From: Hanleya hanleyi
Taxonomy: Eukaryota; Mollusca; Polyplacophora; Lepidopleurida; Hanleyidae
Length of the DNA: 64,000 nucleotides
Direction: 5' to 3'
Assembly (NCBI GenBank): GCA_036873755.1
Contig: JAVTVY010019050.1
Span: 1-64,000 of the forward strand
Below, in pieces: positions 32,395 to 41,587 of this stretch (within the stretch, counting starts at the first letter, position 1; the number at the start of each line of letters is the position of its first letter). The position numbers were made by a program, and so were the translations under genes. Under the pieces are notes generated by a model. The model made no database searches. It had not been told where the DNA came from and saw only the letters and a program-made list of their open reading frames with translations.

Positions 32395-33285
32395 TTATTT
32401 TTGCATGTACACGTGGTGGGTCTCTCCGGGAAAGATTCCGGTCCGTAGTCGAAGGTGATCGGGGGTGGCTTGCTTGAGGTCGAAGTGCATATACCCGTGC
32501 CGAGGGATTGTCGCATCTTTAAAGCCTTCCAACGCAAACGATGTGCGGCCGGGATACATCTGTCTCGCCAGGTGCAGCAGTTGAGTGGTATCTCTCGGGT
32601 TTTTGAAGACCACCAGGTAGTGGCCATTTAAGCTAATGTTCCGATGTTCTTTGTTTTTACTGAACAGATTCTGCACAATGTAGATGATGCTGAGCCGTCG
32701 ATGATGGCTGCCTTTGGTAGAGAGTTGGGTGACCCGCGCATCCGTCTCTGCATGAAATCATCCAGAACCACCAAGGGGTCCGGTTCCAAATCGGTCAGGT
32801 TGGGTAGGCCTTCCACAGACGTGATGTGGGGCATTGCTCCATACGCTGCCTGCCATTCTCCGTAACACCACACGACTCGGGCAATGGGTGGGGTGATCAT
32901 GATGTCGGCGTGTTGAAGGAGCTTCCCGACGAAGTGCGTTTTGCCGGAACCCGCCGGTCCTGCGATGACGCAAGTGAAGGGATGCTGCCACCGAGGGTCC
33001 ATGGTTCGTAAACTGTATGCGCTGTCGTGGTAACCCGCTCTTGTAAATTTGGTACGAGTGAACTGGAGTGGTGGTGGTGGGTACAACGTCGGTCGTTGTT
33101 GTCTGTTCACTGTGAGTGATGAAATCCGGGTTTTCAGACGTAGTGGGTGTACTTGGTGTAGGTGTGGACTGTATACTTGGTGTGGAGCTCGATGTGGCTT
33201 GTACACGTGGTGTGGTGGTGGTGATGACTGGGCTCGATACGGAGGTGACTGGTGCTATCTGTAGACTGATTTCACTGCCACTCAC
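32395..33285 (-). pseudogene. FtsK/A32-type genome-packaging ATPase, two frameshifts
   Basis: Role: motor that packages DNA into capsids. Frame 1 (33285 to about 33000) encodes a Thr/Pro/Ser-rich leader ending VHSYQIYKSGLPRQRIQF. Frame 2 (about 33003-32750) carries Walker A GPAGSGKT (32937-32960) and Walker B DPLVVLDD (about 32760-32780). Frame 3 (32745-32395) has QNLFSKNKEHRNISLNGHYL, VFKNPRD, LARQMYPG and the end LRTGIFPGETHHVYMQK. These motifs identify the A32-like ATPase. Breaks near 33000 and 32750 kill it. The Penelope insertion begins only about 15 bp before the first ATG, so its promoter is displaced. Confidence 0.88.
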
Positions 33286-33299
33286 AGCTGGAGTTCTAA

Positions 33300-34908
33300 G
33301 TTGGTCTACTTACTCCCAAACTGCATTTACTCTGGAAGATCTATTTATCAATGACAAAAAGTTTCTCACGGAATGAGGTATTTGTCTTTCAACCAATCAT
33401 AACGACATAACAAAACTATACTGGACTCCCTAAATGCATAAATCACCATACAAAGATAGATTCATAGCTGGTTCTAGAAGCTGCACCACCAAGCTTCTTT
33501 CAACCCTATTGACGAGGGCCCTTCAGGAGGTAAAAGCATTTTTGGAAAGGTATTGCGCCATTATTTCTAAGAACTCTGCCGTTGAATGTATGTGGATATT
33601 GAAAAACTCAAAATGTCTTACGGAAGAACTTGATGCTAAAGGTCACATACCGTACAGACATGTATCCACATGGGATTTCTCGACTCTCTATACCACAATC
33701 CCTCATCAGGACCTTATTGATCGTCTAAGTTCATTAATAGTATCTGTGTTCAAGAAAACTGATCGTAGATATATTAATGTCGGAAGCCATAAAGCATTCT
33801 TTAGCTCTACTACATACAAGAGATATCATTCATGGGATGTTTCTTTTGTTTATAGAGTTGCTTGAATTTCTCATTAAAAATATCTATGTGAAATTTGGCA
33901 ACACAATATATCAGCAGCATATAGGTATTCCAATGGGTACTAATTGTGCACCCCTGTTGGCCGACCTGTATCTGTTATCTTATGAATATGACTATATGCA
34001 GGCGCTTTCAAAAACCGATCCATTCAAAGCCCGTTCCTTCTCATTCACCAAACGCTATATAGACGTTTTTGTCGCTGTGGATAATCGCTATATAAATGAC
34101 GCAGTGAAGGATATATATCCACCTTCACTGGATTTGAAGAAAACTACAGATAGCCCTACAGGCACATCATATTTAGACCTATATCTCTATAAAAATGAAG
34201 CGAGCCTTCTCTCTCGTCGACTGTATGACAAAAGAGATGATTACAATTTCGACATCGTAAACTATCCCTTTCTGGACAGTAATATTCCAGTGGGACCTGC
34301 ATATGGCGTATACATATCTCGCTTAGTAGCATTTGCTAGATCCTGTTTTAAATGTGACGATTTTATTCACGTCACAAAACACTGGTGCAGAAACTTAAAA
34401 AACAGGGCTATTCCACCAAGCGCCTACACTCAAAGTTTCTCAAATTTGGCAATACATATCGCATGCTGATAGCAAAATACGAACGTAGCGTGCAAGATCT
34501 ATGGCGCTACGTTTCGTAACTTGTGTCTAATTCCGCTTCACCCGGGGCTAGGGGCCGTATGAACCCATGTACTTCAAGAACCTCATGGTACTCATATGAA
34601 CAGTCACAATCAAAGCGTGACTGAGATACATCATTATTTAGATGACGACTTTACAGCGAATATTGTGGATTAAGAATACTGATCAGCGATACAGATTTGA
34701 TATTTTTGGAACATCATGATGTCTTGCCGGCATCATTGAAAACTGTTGACCGCTTCTCTCTTGCAGGAAACAAGCCTATGTTTTTGCATACCATGATTGT
34801 CTTTTTGAATTTGGTGCTAATACTGTTATATGGAAAATGGAGTGGGTCTTTGGATTATTCTCTAATGGACGACGACTGGATTATGAATGACGGACTAGAC
34901 GCTTGTAA
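33300..34908 (+). mobile_element. Penelope-like retroelement inserted in the Polinton (copy 3)
   Basis: A truncated element with RT domain, stop at RSVQDLWRYVS-type end, both tail hairpins (34489-34519; 34602-34624), small 3' frame and the shared terminus GGACTAGACGCTTGTA (34906). Polinton coding sequence is resumed on both sides: ATPase start to the left, integrase C-terminus to the right, where the last codons of the integrase frame are read into the element. The orientation is opposite to the Polinton genes. The left boundary is approximate. Confidence 0.85.
33434..34469 (+). pseudogene. Penelope-like reverse transcriptase, truncated, active-site mutated
   Basis: Frame 1 (33434-33865) holds PKMHKSP-like start, RFIAGSRSCTTKLLSTLL and motif A STWDFSTLYTTIPH. 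Frame 2 (33777-34469) holds GIPMGTNCAPLLADLYL (motif B), motif C and YLDLYLYKNEA, then RLYDKRDDYNFDIVNYPF. In motif C this copy reads YIDVFVAV (GTT at 34065-34067), where the minus-strand copy at 42.45 kb has YIDDLLAV; the second catalytic Asp is lost. The N-terminal part of the RT is missing and a frameshift lies near 33850, so it is inactive. I class it as Penelope-like from the overall pattern; a GIY-YIG endonuclease is not visible. Confidence 0.75.
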
Positions 34909-34910
34909 GT

Positions 34911-36079
34911 AGCGTGCTGACATAGACTACGTCGTAAACCACACATCCGTACAACACTCAGCAGGGTTAGCAATATCACCACAAAGCCCACTTGCGCTTT
35001 GCGCGTTTTGGGTGACGCTGTGTTCAGAGGCAGCTTCTGTTTGTCCATAGCACTGTGGTCGAACGTGGAATGAAGGATGACGGTAGTGGTGTCTGGCTTT
35101 ATAGTCGTTTCACCTGGTTGGGGCGCGACCCAGGAATTGAAGGAACTGGGCCAGCCTTGCCATTTGACGAAATGAAACAGTTTGCCACGCCGACGTTCCA
35201 TTTTCAAAATCTGATCCACTGTGTAGTAGTTTTGCGGTGTTCTTAAGACAGGCTGTAATTCTGTCTCGTACAACGTCCCTAGTTAATAGACTCGCTGCTG
35301 TCGGGGTAGGCGCCGTTTAATCAGGAAGTGCTCATCGCTCCAGTTGGGCAAGTAACTTTTCTCAAATTGACCTTTGGCTTTACTGATCCGTACAGGGTCC
35401 CCGACCTTGAACACCTCCTTCGGCGTTCGCTGCGATTGCCTGGGGTACAAGACACGCCGGACTTGGGCTTCATTGCGTTGGGTCACGGTAATGGGGGCTC
35501 TCTCTATACTCCCGCGATAGGCTCGATTGTAACCACTCACAAGTTTCGGGATAACATCAATGTACCGCCTTGTATTCTTATAGGTGAAATATTTATACAT
35601 GCGGCATTTGAATGTCCTGTTGAACCTTTCCACCACGGAAGCCTTGGTCTCGTCGTACGTATGGAAGAAAAACACCTTCTGGGCTTTCAGAAACTGTTGG
35701 AACGGTCTGTTGAGAAATTCCGTGCCTTCGTCGGTTTGTAAATACATGGGTTTGCGCCCGGTCTTGAAGATGTCCTTGGATTCGCCCCCGTTTTCGTCCG
35801 GATGGGTACCACCCACGCATACTTCGACAGGATATCGATGCACGTCAAGATATACCGATTTCCATCGTTGTGTTTGGCAAAGGCGCTCATATCGACTAAA
35901 TCCGCTTGCCATTGGGCATCTAGTCCTCCAACGATCACCCGGTTCCGGTTCCGAAAATGACGACGGGCAGCTCGATGTAAGGTATAGGTGTCGCTCGATA
36001 GAGAGCCGCCAATGCACTATAGGCCGCCGGACTGTCGGGACTAGTATAAGTTATCCAACACCTTCTCCCAGCTCTTCAT
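34911..36079 (-). pseudogene. INT: Retrovirus-type integrase with chromodomain, several frameshifts
   Basis: Role: DDE integrase that inserts the Polinton into host DNA. Reading from ATG 36079: SWEKVLDNLYY, PAAYSALAALYRA, then YTLHRAARRHF and VGGLDAQWQADLVDM with the first catalytic Asp; LQTDEGTEFLN with the second Asp; ETKASVVERFNRTFK with the Glu. A chromodomain follows (YYTVDQILKMERRRGKLFHF, VKWQGWPSSFNSWV), then Thr-rich linker and a hydrophobic end (VGFVVILLTLLSVVRM). Frame changes near 36045, 36000, 35800 and 35280 break it. The 3' end is cut by the Penelope insertion at 34908, which supplies the last codons. TATA at 36112-36122. Confidence 0.88.
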
Positions 36080-36111
36080 GGTGACAAATGATGATGGACC
36101 CTGGCTATATC

Positions 36112-36122
36112 GTTTATTTATA
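36112..36122 (-). promoter_or_regulatory. TATA box of the integrase gene
   Basis: TTATAAATAAA on the minus strand, about 35 bp before the proposed ATG at 36079; it lies within the 3' end of the preceding gene. Confidence 0.55.
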
Positions 36123-36538
36123 ACGGGTATATCTTGGGCCGGAGTTTCTTTCTGATTTTCTTCGTTTGCTTCTGCCAGCACATTGTCCATGGTAAATGAC
36201 CAGTCCAACTCGTCTGATGATCGATCTTCCTCCGTAAGTAAGATGCACTGTACCCCCATCTAGCCGAGCCAATTGAGCAAAGAAGGGGCCGCGCCGGATG
36301 TACACATCGTGACAAGTGAATGAGGCCGCCGTCCAGTTCACCAGACAACACCCGCTTGAATTTGGTCCAGCCCTCCCGAGACAAACGAATGTGAGCTGGG
36401 CACGGTTGTGTAGGGTCCGCATCGCAGATGTCTCCCACCTCCTCCGTGATATCGACCGTATCCGCATAAACGTGCAGGAAAACCTCGGGGTCAAGCTGAG
36501 ATACGCCCGTATTATATGCTCCCTCATGGTCGGTACGT
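36114..36538 (-). pseudogene. Putative PC4-like protein B (diverged, frameshifted)
   Basis: Unrecognised by name. In the most conserved frame it reads FLHVYADTVDITEEVGDIC and LSREGWTKFKRVLSGELDGG, then, one frame on, DVYIRRGPFFAQLAR and an acidic tail. The same landmarks in the same order are in the next gene upstream (HVYEDKVTLVEDRGDVC; GWTKFKRVLSDELDGN; YVHRGPFFPRLGR), so the two are tandem duplicates. The pattern of beta strands followed by L-[ST]-R-x-G-W-x-x-[FL] suggests the PC4/p15 single-strand-DNA-binding fold; this is inference. The conserved frame has no ATG, and frames change near 36300. TATA at 36563-36575. Confidence 0.4.
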
Positions 36539-36562
36539 GAATGGTACCAGATTTGACGGTCT

Positions 36563-36575
36563 CTCGTATTTATAG
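36563..36575 (-). promoter_or_regulatory. TATA box with CGAGAG extension, protein B
   Basis: CTATAAATACGAGAG (minus). The same string with ATAAATACGAGAGAC occurs before protein A (37153-37168), and ATATATACGAGG at about 37233-37245, defining a shared promoter word. Confidence 0.55.
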
Positions 36576-37145
36576 GGAGAACCCCGTGAGATCAAAGGAT
36601 CGGGTGGTCATGTCACTGGGCTGATTGAGTCTAGCCGGATAATCAATGATATCGTCGTCTGCCTCCGCTTCATTGCTACACATTTGTTCATTGGGTTCTG
36701 CCGCCGCTTCTCTCAGGGCACGAGCCCACTCCAACTGAACAGCTGACCGCTCGTCCGGTATAAACAGCTGGTCCACGATAGGCACCACTTTCTCGAAGCC
36801 TGTCCACAGTTCGGGGTCTAGGGTGAAGCCTCGCGTAGGGTCTTGGTAACGGCCCAGGCGTGGAAAGAAGGGTCCACGGTGTACGTAGATGGCATTGTCT
36901 ATGTGGATGAGGTTTCCGTCGAGCTCATCACTCAACACCCGTTTAAATTTGGTCCAGCCGTCACGGTGTAGCGTAACCGTAGTCGATACGGTCTCAGCGC
37001 GCGACCAGCAAACATCTCCACGGTCTTCCACGAGGGTGACTTTATCTTCATAGACGTGTAACCCCCACCCGGGGTGTATGAGGAAGGATGGCTCGTAGGA
37101 CTGGTGACATGCTTGACCCAATGACGAACGGTGAATGACACACAC
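36570..37145 (-). CDS. Putative PC4-like protein A (two modules), intact
   Basis: An intact 191-codon frame. Module 1 (about residues 30-75): GLHVYEDKVTLVEDRGDVC, TVTLHRDGWTKFKRVLSDEL. Module 2 (about 78-125): LIHIDNAIYVHRGPFFPRLG, then DPTRGFTLDPELWTGFEKVV, PIVDQLF. A strand-rich part followed by P-T-[KR]-G-[IF]-[ST]-L-x-x-x-x-W-x-x-[FL]....P.ID is how I recognise PC4-like domains, which bind single-stranded DNA and are known in some large DNA viruses. The C-terminus is acidic (NEAEADDDIIDYPARL). A role in replication or late transcription is speculative. The first ATG lies only about 15 bp from the TATA box, so the true start may differ. Confidence 0.42.
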   Translation of the reverse strand: MCVIHRSSLGQACHQSYEPSFLIHPGWGLHVYEDKVTLVEDRGDVCWSRAETVSTTVTLHRDGWTKFKRVLSDELDGNLIHIDNAIYVHRGPFFPRLGRYQDPTRGFTLDPELWTGFEKVVPIVDQLFIPDERSAVQLEWARALREAAAEPNEQMCSNEAEADDDIIDYPARLNQPSDMTTRSFDLTGFSL

Positions 37146-37258
37146 TCTGACTGTCTCTCGTATTTATGGTCAGGTCCCTCGGTGACATGGTTGACGCAAT
37201 GACGAACGGTGAATGACGCACACGCTGACTGACCCTCGTATATATGGTCAGGTCCCAC
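37106..37258 (-). promoter_or_regulatory. Duplicated ~76-bp promoter segment
   Basis: Two direct copies (37106-37181 and 37182-37257) share CAATGACGAACGGTGAATGA, a TATA word and GGTCAGGTCCC. The inner TATA reads CATAAATACGAGAG, the outer CATATATACGAGG. Duplication of a promoter-plus-leader segment in front of protein A. Confidence 0.65.
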
Positions 37259-37260
37259 TG

Positions 37261-37587
37261 TCAATGCCACAGCGCCAGGGTCAATATGGCACAGACCATC
37301 ACTAGGCCAACCACCCGTCGCTGGTTCCGGCGTGAGCGCTCGTGGTCCATAGCCCGAGCATCAAGGATGGCTGTCATAGTCCAGTAGTGGTGAGTGATGG
37401 CACACCTCTCCATCGACTGCACTCTGTCGAGGACCGCTTCTGTGAACTTTTTCAGGATCTGGCGTCGCCCTTCGTTGTAGTCGCCACCTGCAAGCATGGG
37501 CCGAACCACTCCTCTGTAACCCGTGAGTGAATTAACCACGGTCGCATGCTGTAAAATGCGAGTCGTATGGGGATGGATGTCCGTCAT
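37261..37587 (-). CDS. Small protein with C-terminal membrane segment (unknown)
   Basis: An intact 108-codon frame, not recognised. Residues 1-85 are hydrophilic, with a likely helix QILKKFTEAVLDRVQSMERC; residues 86-90 are basic (RRNQRR); residues 91-107 are hydrophobic (VVGLVMVCAILTLALWH) and end the protein, as in a tail-anchored membrane protein with the bulk in the cytosol. First gene of the minus-strand block; TATA TCTATAAAACA at 37632-37642, about 45 bp upstream. It could be a virion membrane-interacting or host-interaction protein; no family evidence. Confidence 0.5.
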   Translation of the reverse strand: MTDIHPHTTRILQHATVVNSLTGYRGVVRPMLAGGDYNEGRRQILKKFTEAVLDRVQSMERCAITHHYWTMTAILDARAMDHERSRRNQRRVVGLVMVCAILTLALWH

Positions 37588-37631
37588 GGCTCTGTAACCG
37601 TAGGAATGGGGGTGTGGGATCCAGAGGGACG

Positions 37632-37642
37632 TGTTTTATAGA
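37632..37642 (-). promoter_or_regulatory. TATA box of the small membrane protein gene
   Basis: TCTATAAAACA on the minus strand, about 45 bp before the ATG at 37587. Confidence 0.5.
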
Positions 37643-38100
37643 CCATGTCACACATGCGCGCCTAGACGTAGCTCTACGGGTGTAGTCCGTGATACCTACT
37701 ATTCTGATTGGTTAGTCCAAAAAGAGAGCAACAACAACAAAGATTACAGGTCAATCCTTTTATTAGCCCCTCCAACACAGCACATCCACGCTGGAGGAAC
37801 CAGTAGGAAACACGATAGGAATGCATGTCTGTCTGTGGGGGTTTTCCCCAGAATTTCGCTCACGTCCGTGTCTTCATCCAGGCACTTCACGTCCGCGCCT
37901 GCATGTAGTGAATATATGTATGAGGTTCTTCAGGAGGCGACTGCATGTAGTGAGCTGTATGCGGTGTTTTTTTTCGCTGACGTCCGCGCCTGCATCCGGG
38001 TATGTATGAGGGTCTTGAGGGGGCGACTGCATGTGGTGAGCTGTATGTGGGGTTTTTTCGGTGACGTCCGCGCCTGCATCGCGGTACTTCTATGTAGGTG
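37643..38100. promoter_or_regulatory. Divergent intergenic region with tandem CRE-like units
   Basis: About 460 bp between the two divergent blocks. At 37877-38085 a ~85-bp unit repeats two to three times, with GCGACTGCATGTAGTGAGCT and TGACGTCCGCGCCTGCATC. TGACGTC is the core of CRE/ATF sites. Position between divergent promoters suggests an enhancer or replication-control region; function is inferred. Confidence 0.45.
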
Positions 38101-38107
38101 TATAAAA
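38101..38107 (+). promoter_or_regulatory. TATA box of the zinc-finger gene
   Basis: TATAAAA in GGTGTATAAAAGTGAG. The leader that follows has repeated CCTGAGCCT/GACCTTACCAG phrases (38140-38270) before the ATGs at 38281 and 38414. Confidence 0.6.
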
Positions 38108-38413
38108 GTGAGAATTTTTAGGGCATTGCTGCATTCATTGGCCTGCTTGACCTTACCAGTCTGAGCCTGCCTGACCAGCCTGAGCCTATTTGACGAGAGA
38201 AGCTATACTTACCTGAACCTCACCATCCTGAGCCTATCTGTCGAGAGGAGCTACTTGCCTTACCAGTGGAGCCACCAGTCATGGAGCCATCCCACCGAGC
38301 TAAGCTTCTGCAGCACCGTATCCATATCGTTGATGAGATGCAGCATGTGGGCGATATATGTGATCTGCCCATGGTGGAAAACATAATCACTAAACACATG
38401 GGGGGTAGATATC

Positions 38414-39387
38414 ATGGCGGAGAAGACCTACATGGCCCGAAACAGCACCAAGATATTCACTTGCACAACTTGCCAGAAGCAGTTTATTCGCCCAGAAGAT
38501 TTGCGACGGCACGAGTCTTCCATCAACAACGGCGCACGGTATACTTGTATAACCTGCGCACGGTCATTTAAACGGGAGGATCCTTTACTGCGCCACAAGC
38601 GCTCATTCCACGAGGGTGCGACGGAACAATGTAATGAATGTGGTCAACTCTTCAAACGACCCAGTCAGTTAAGACGGCATCAGCGTTTGATTCATGCTCC
38701 ATCTCTACGGTTTGGGCGACAACTTCCCACTAAAGTGGCACCCAGGAGGGTCAGACCCAGTGAAGATGAGCCCGGGGAGACGAATGCCACTGGTGATGCG
38801 ATCACAGAGAGCCTGCCTGCACCCACAGTTCAGAAGGGCCTAGATATCCAGCCATTATTGTTGCTAGTCATACGCCTGGCGACATCAAACATTTTCTGGA
38901 AGATGCTGTGGATGTTCCTAGCGATCTGTTACAGGACGCCCATCCAGTGAGTGACATCTACCGGCGCCAATGGCCCATGATATGGCATGTCAATGGCCCG
39001 TGATCGCCCTGTTTCATATATCTACAATTTCCCACTGTCCGACCTCACCCTTCTACGCAGCTATGTGGAAGCCATCTTCAATGACCAAGCCACGTTCTTC
39101 AAATTGAATGTCGCTTTCGGGTACATCTTACGTCACAAAGAGACGGACCAGTTACGGTATTATTATGCCAGTATAACAGCCATGTGTTTAACCAGCCGTT
39201 CACCATCATTAACCGGGCGTCGCTAGAGACGATGCTGGAGAAACTGGACACCGTGGATCCCTTAAGATGGGCACATCGTAAACGCCCCAACACACAATGG
39301 GTCGTAGAGAGGGTCACCAATGTTACGTTCTTCGTTACCATGCTGATCGACCACCCTCATCGGCTGAATGCGTCACCCTTGCACTGA
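38414..39387 (+). pseudogene. C2H2 zinc-finger protein, possible PolB N-terminal remnant; frameshifted
   Basis: The first frame (38414-38950) has three C2H2 fingers: CTTCQKQF...RRHESS (second His missing), CITCARSFKREDPLLRHKRSFH and CNECGQLFKRPSQLRRHQRLIH (both complete). The downstream conserved part lies in other frames: 38987-39226 (YIYNFPLSDL, TFFKLNVAFGYILRHKETDQ) and 39184-39387 (PFTIINRASLETMLEKLD, RPNTQWVVERVTNVTFFVTM). From memory this order (fingers, then a W-V-V-x-x-[IV]-T-N-V-T-F-F-V end) precedes the polymerase domains in some Polinton PolB proteins. Here it ends at 39387 and is followed by poly(A) signals; no polymerase motifs occur. At least two frameshifts. Confidence 0.6.
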
Positions 39388-39480
39388 TGAATAGCATAAC
39401 ATACCGTATATACTCTCTATGTCTACATGCTGATCGTTGATTTGAGCTCAGTAAACATTAAATGTGACGATGCGTTAAAT

Positions 39481-39486
39481 AATAAA
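39481..39486 (+). terminator. Poly(A) signal after the zinc-finger gene
   Basis: AATAAA about 95 bp past the stop at 39387; another AATAAA lies at about 39569. Confidence 0.5.
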
Positions 39487-39734
39487 ACATGGTATTTGAT
39501 ATTTCAATTTGTTTTGCTGTTTTCCCAGGGCGGCTCCCCATTCTGGGTATGATGTAACATTGGGGATAATAAACTGTATAAGCATTGCTGAACTTGTTGT
39601 TATTCACAACAACCGCTTTCCGCTATACTTGGATGAAATATATACCCCGATGTGATATAGTGCCTTTGCACATTTCCGAAACTTCCCTTTAACCCGCGCG
39701 CGCGCGCGTGCGGCCGGATAACCTGTGCGCGCTG

Positions 39735-40120
39735 CGACCGGGCCGAGCTGGGGAAAACTTGGATGTTGAAGATCCGGACCCTACGTCTAAGGGGAAATTG
39801 GAACTCTTCTGGGTTCGGAGGTAGTTTTAGTGAAACCGGAAGTGACGTCTGTTCGCAGAAACCACACCACCAAACCACAACCATGGACACATAGTGGTTG
39901 GTCAAACACATCCCCACGCATCCCCAAAATGCCTGCTTTCTATGCTACGACCAGACTGCGCATGCGCAGACCATTGAACACGGATGAACCATGAGTCCAG
40001 TCGGATGCTCCTTCACGAGAGCTTCAAAATAAGACCTCATACGACTCCATCGGACCCATAGTGACCCATACCCATGTCGGTGCCAAAATGTCTATTTCCA
40101 TATACTTGGTCTACTGCGCA
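39735..40120 (-). repeat. Polinton right inverted terminal repeat (truncated)
   Basis: Reverse complement of 27361-27740. It includes a single copy of the subterminal unit (CGGATGCTCCTTCACGAGAG, CATACGACTCCATCGGACCC) and stops abruptly at CTACTGCGCA (40120), where the left side continues with six more units. Confidence 0.92.
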
Positions 40121-40554
40121 TTTCAGATCAGAGGTAATGTCACGCGAGTCACATCATTCCATGTACACCAAAATAAAGAGATACACTTCAAATTTCTTGA
40201 GCACCTCAGTTGATGTTCTGGATATACCCCTCCAGTGTTACCTGTACTCCATTAATGACTTAGTCATAAAATGGGCCACAAATCTTAGCGTTTGTATGAA
40301 CGGGTGAGACGAGTGTCTTCGTGCCTGTCACGCGAGACACGCACTTTGCTTTATTATTTCGGTACTTTCTTGATCAGCATCATTACCTTTGTTCCATGTG
40401 TTGTAAGTGTCTTGGTTAAGACTGATATAAAATTAACACACTAGCTGAAAAAAGTGAGTATTAAATATTTCTGAACAAAATAACTAAGTGAATATGTCAC
40501 GCAAGTCACGGTGGAATGGCTGACGTGACAATTTATTCTGTGAGTCTGCACCAG
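40121..40554. other. Intergenic with three GTCACGCGAGTCAC-like motifs
   Basis: TGTCACGCGAGTCACA (about 40137), TGTCACGCGAGACACG (40327) and TGTCACGCAAGTCACG (40495) are spaced by about 190 and 168 bp, hinting at a decayed tandem repeat. No gene is seen. Confidence 0.45.
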
Positions 40555-40840
40555 AACACCCCATGTTTCTTAAATTAGATATAAAAATTTTCCAGGTGGG
40601 ACCTGCCATATACCAGGAATGTAGAAGTTCCACTTCAAAAATCTTCCCTTATATGTGTTGTAATTTCTACTTTTTCAGTCTAAAAATAGTTATCAACAGT
40701 TATAACTATGCTGGCAAAATGCAATGGTTTGCGCCATCTATCACATCTTAGTTTCAAACAAATTCTGGGGACCTCCACATAAAACAAAAAAAATTAGCAT
40801 TAACCAAGCGATAATTTGTGATATTACTCATTGAAACTTG
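40555..40840 (+). repeat. Dispersed repeat (pair with 13.04-13.27 kb)
   Basis: Shares GTAGAAGTTCCACTTCAAAA, TTCTACTTTTTCAGTC and GTTATCAACAGTTATAAC with the left copy; about 80-85 % similar by eye. Confidence 0.75.
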
Positions 40841-41587
40841 GCCTAATGCATGTCCAGACAACTGGAAACCCAGGGCGGCTTCACAGCCACTAAGAGACTA
40901 AAGAAATGTAATCAGGATAGCCATACCAATGTGAATTATTATATCCGTATTGGAGAGAGAAGTAGTACTGATTCTGGAAAGGAAGTGTTTACTTTGTTGA
41001 CTCAAGCAGTCTACTAGTCCCCTTATGTAAAGTGCATTATGCAATAAGTCAACCACTTCACATTTTATAATCTGAATGGTCAACATACAGGCATATTCAA
41101 TAATCACTGCAAATAACTAGCTTTGAGTAACTGATGTACATGTATGTCTCTTTGTAAAAAATTATTGAATGGTTGAATCCTAACTGGTAGTATCAAATAA
41201 ATTGAAATATCTTCCTTTACAGACTATCCAATCACCAAACAAACACAAGGAAGAGCACAGCTATGATTGGCTGTATTCCATTTCTGAGTAATCTTCTACC
41301 ATGATTGTATATTGCCTGTCAATCTTCCTCAGAAAGTGTCAACATGGACAAGGACATCAGTAATCATGTTATTGTAAATATGGGACATGAAAAGGGATGA
41401 TAATATTATCATTTGAAGAAAGTGGTCATTCAAAGGACTTTCTCAAACTACTAGATTAAAATCATATAATATACATGTAATCAATTTAGTAACAAACATG
41501 ACTGGCTTTTTCATATGGAAACAAGCAAGATTCATAGTGCTTTATCTTGTAGCCATGTGCACATGTATTCACTTCATCAGTTAAGAT
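40841..41587. other. Intergenic, no gene seen
   Basis: AT-rich; no domain-bearing frame and no clear repeat. Confidence 0.5.

Larger units (their letters stand above)
27361..40120. mobile_element. Polinton/Maverick (adintovirus-like) provirus fossil
   Basis: About 380 bp of inverted terminal repeat (27361-27740 with 39735-40120) encloses integrase, packaging ATPase, adenovirus-type protease, double-jelly-roll capsid protein, penton-like protein and several small genes, the hallmark set of Polintons. Without the 1.6-kb Penelope insertion it is about 11.1 kb, shorter than the usual 15-20 kb; the DNA polymerase B catalytic region is absent. At least eight genes carry frameshifts. It is visibly richer in G+C than its flanks. 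Its minus-strand genes form one long block; the zinc-finger gene diverges from it. Confidence 0.93.

Noticed and set aside
38281..38571. 101-codon frame starting at ATG 38281 as a separate gene
   Set aside because: It overlaps the zinc-finger frame out of register, and its downstream half is the shadow of the C2H2 fingers. The upstream ATG may be a leader ORF, but nothing supports a product.
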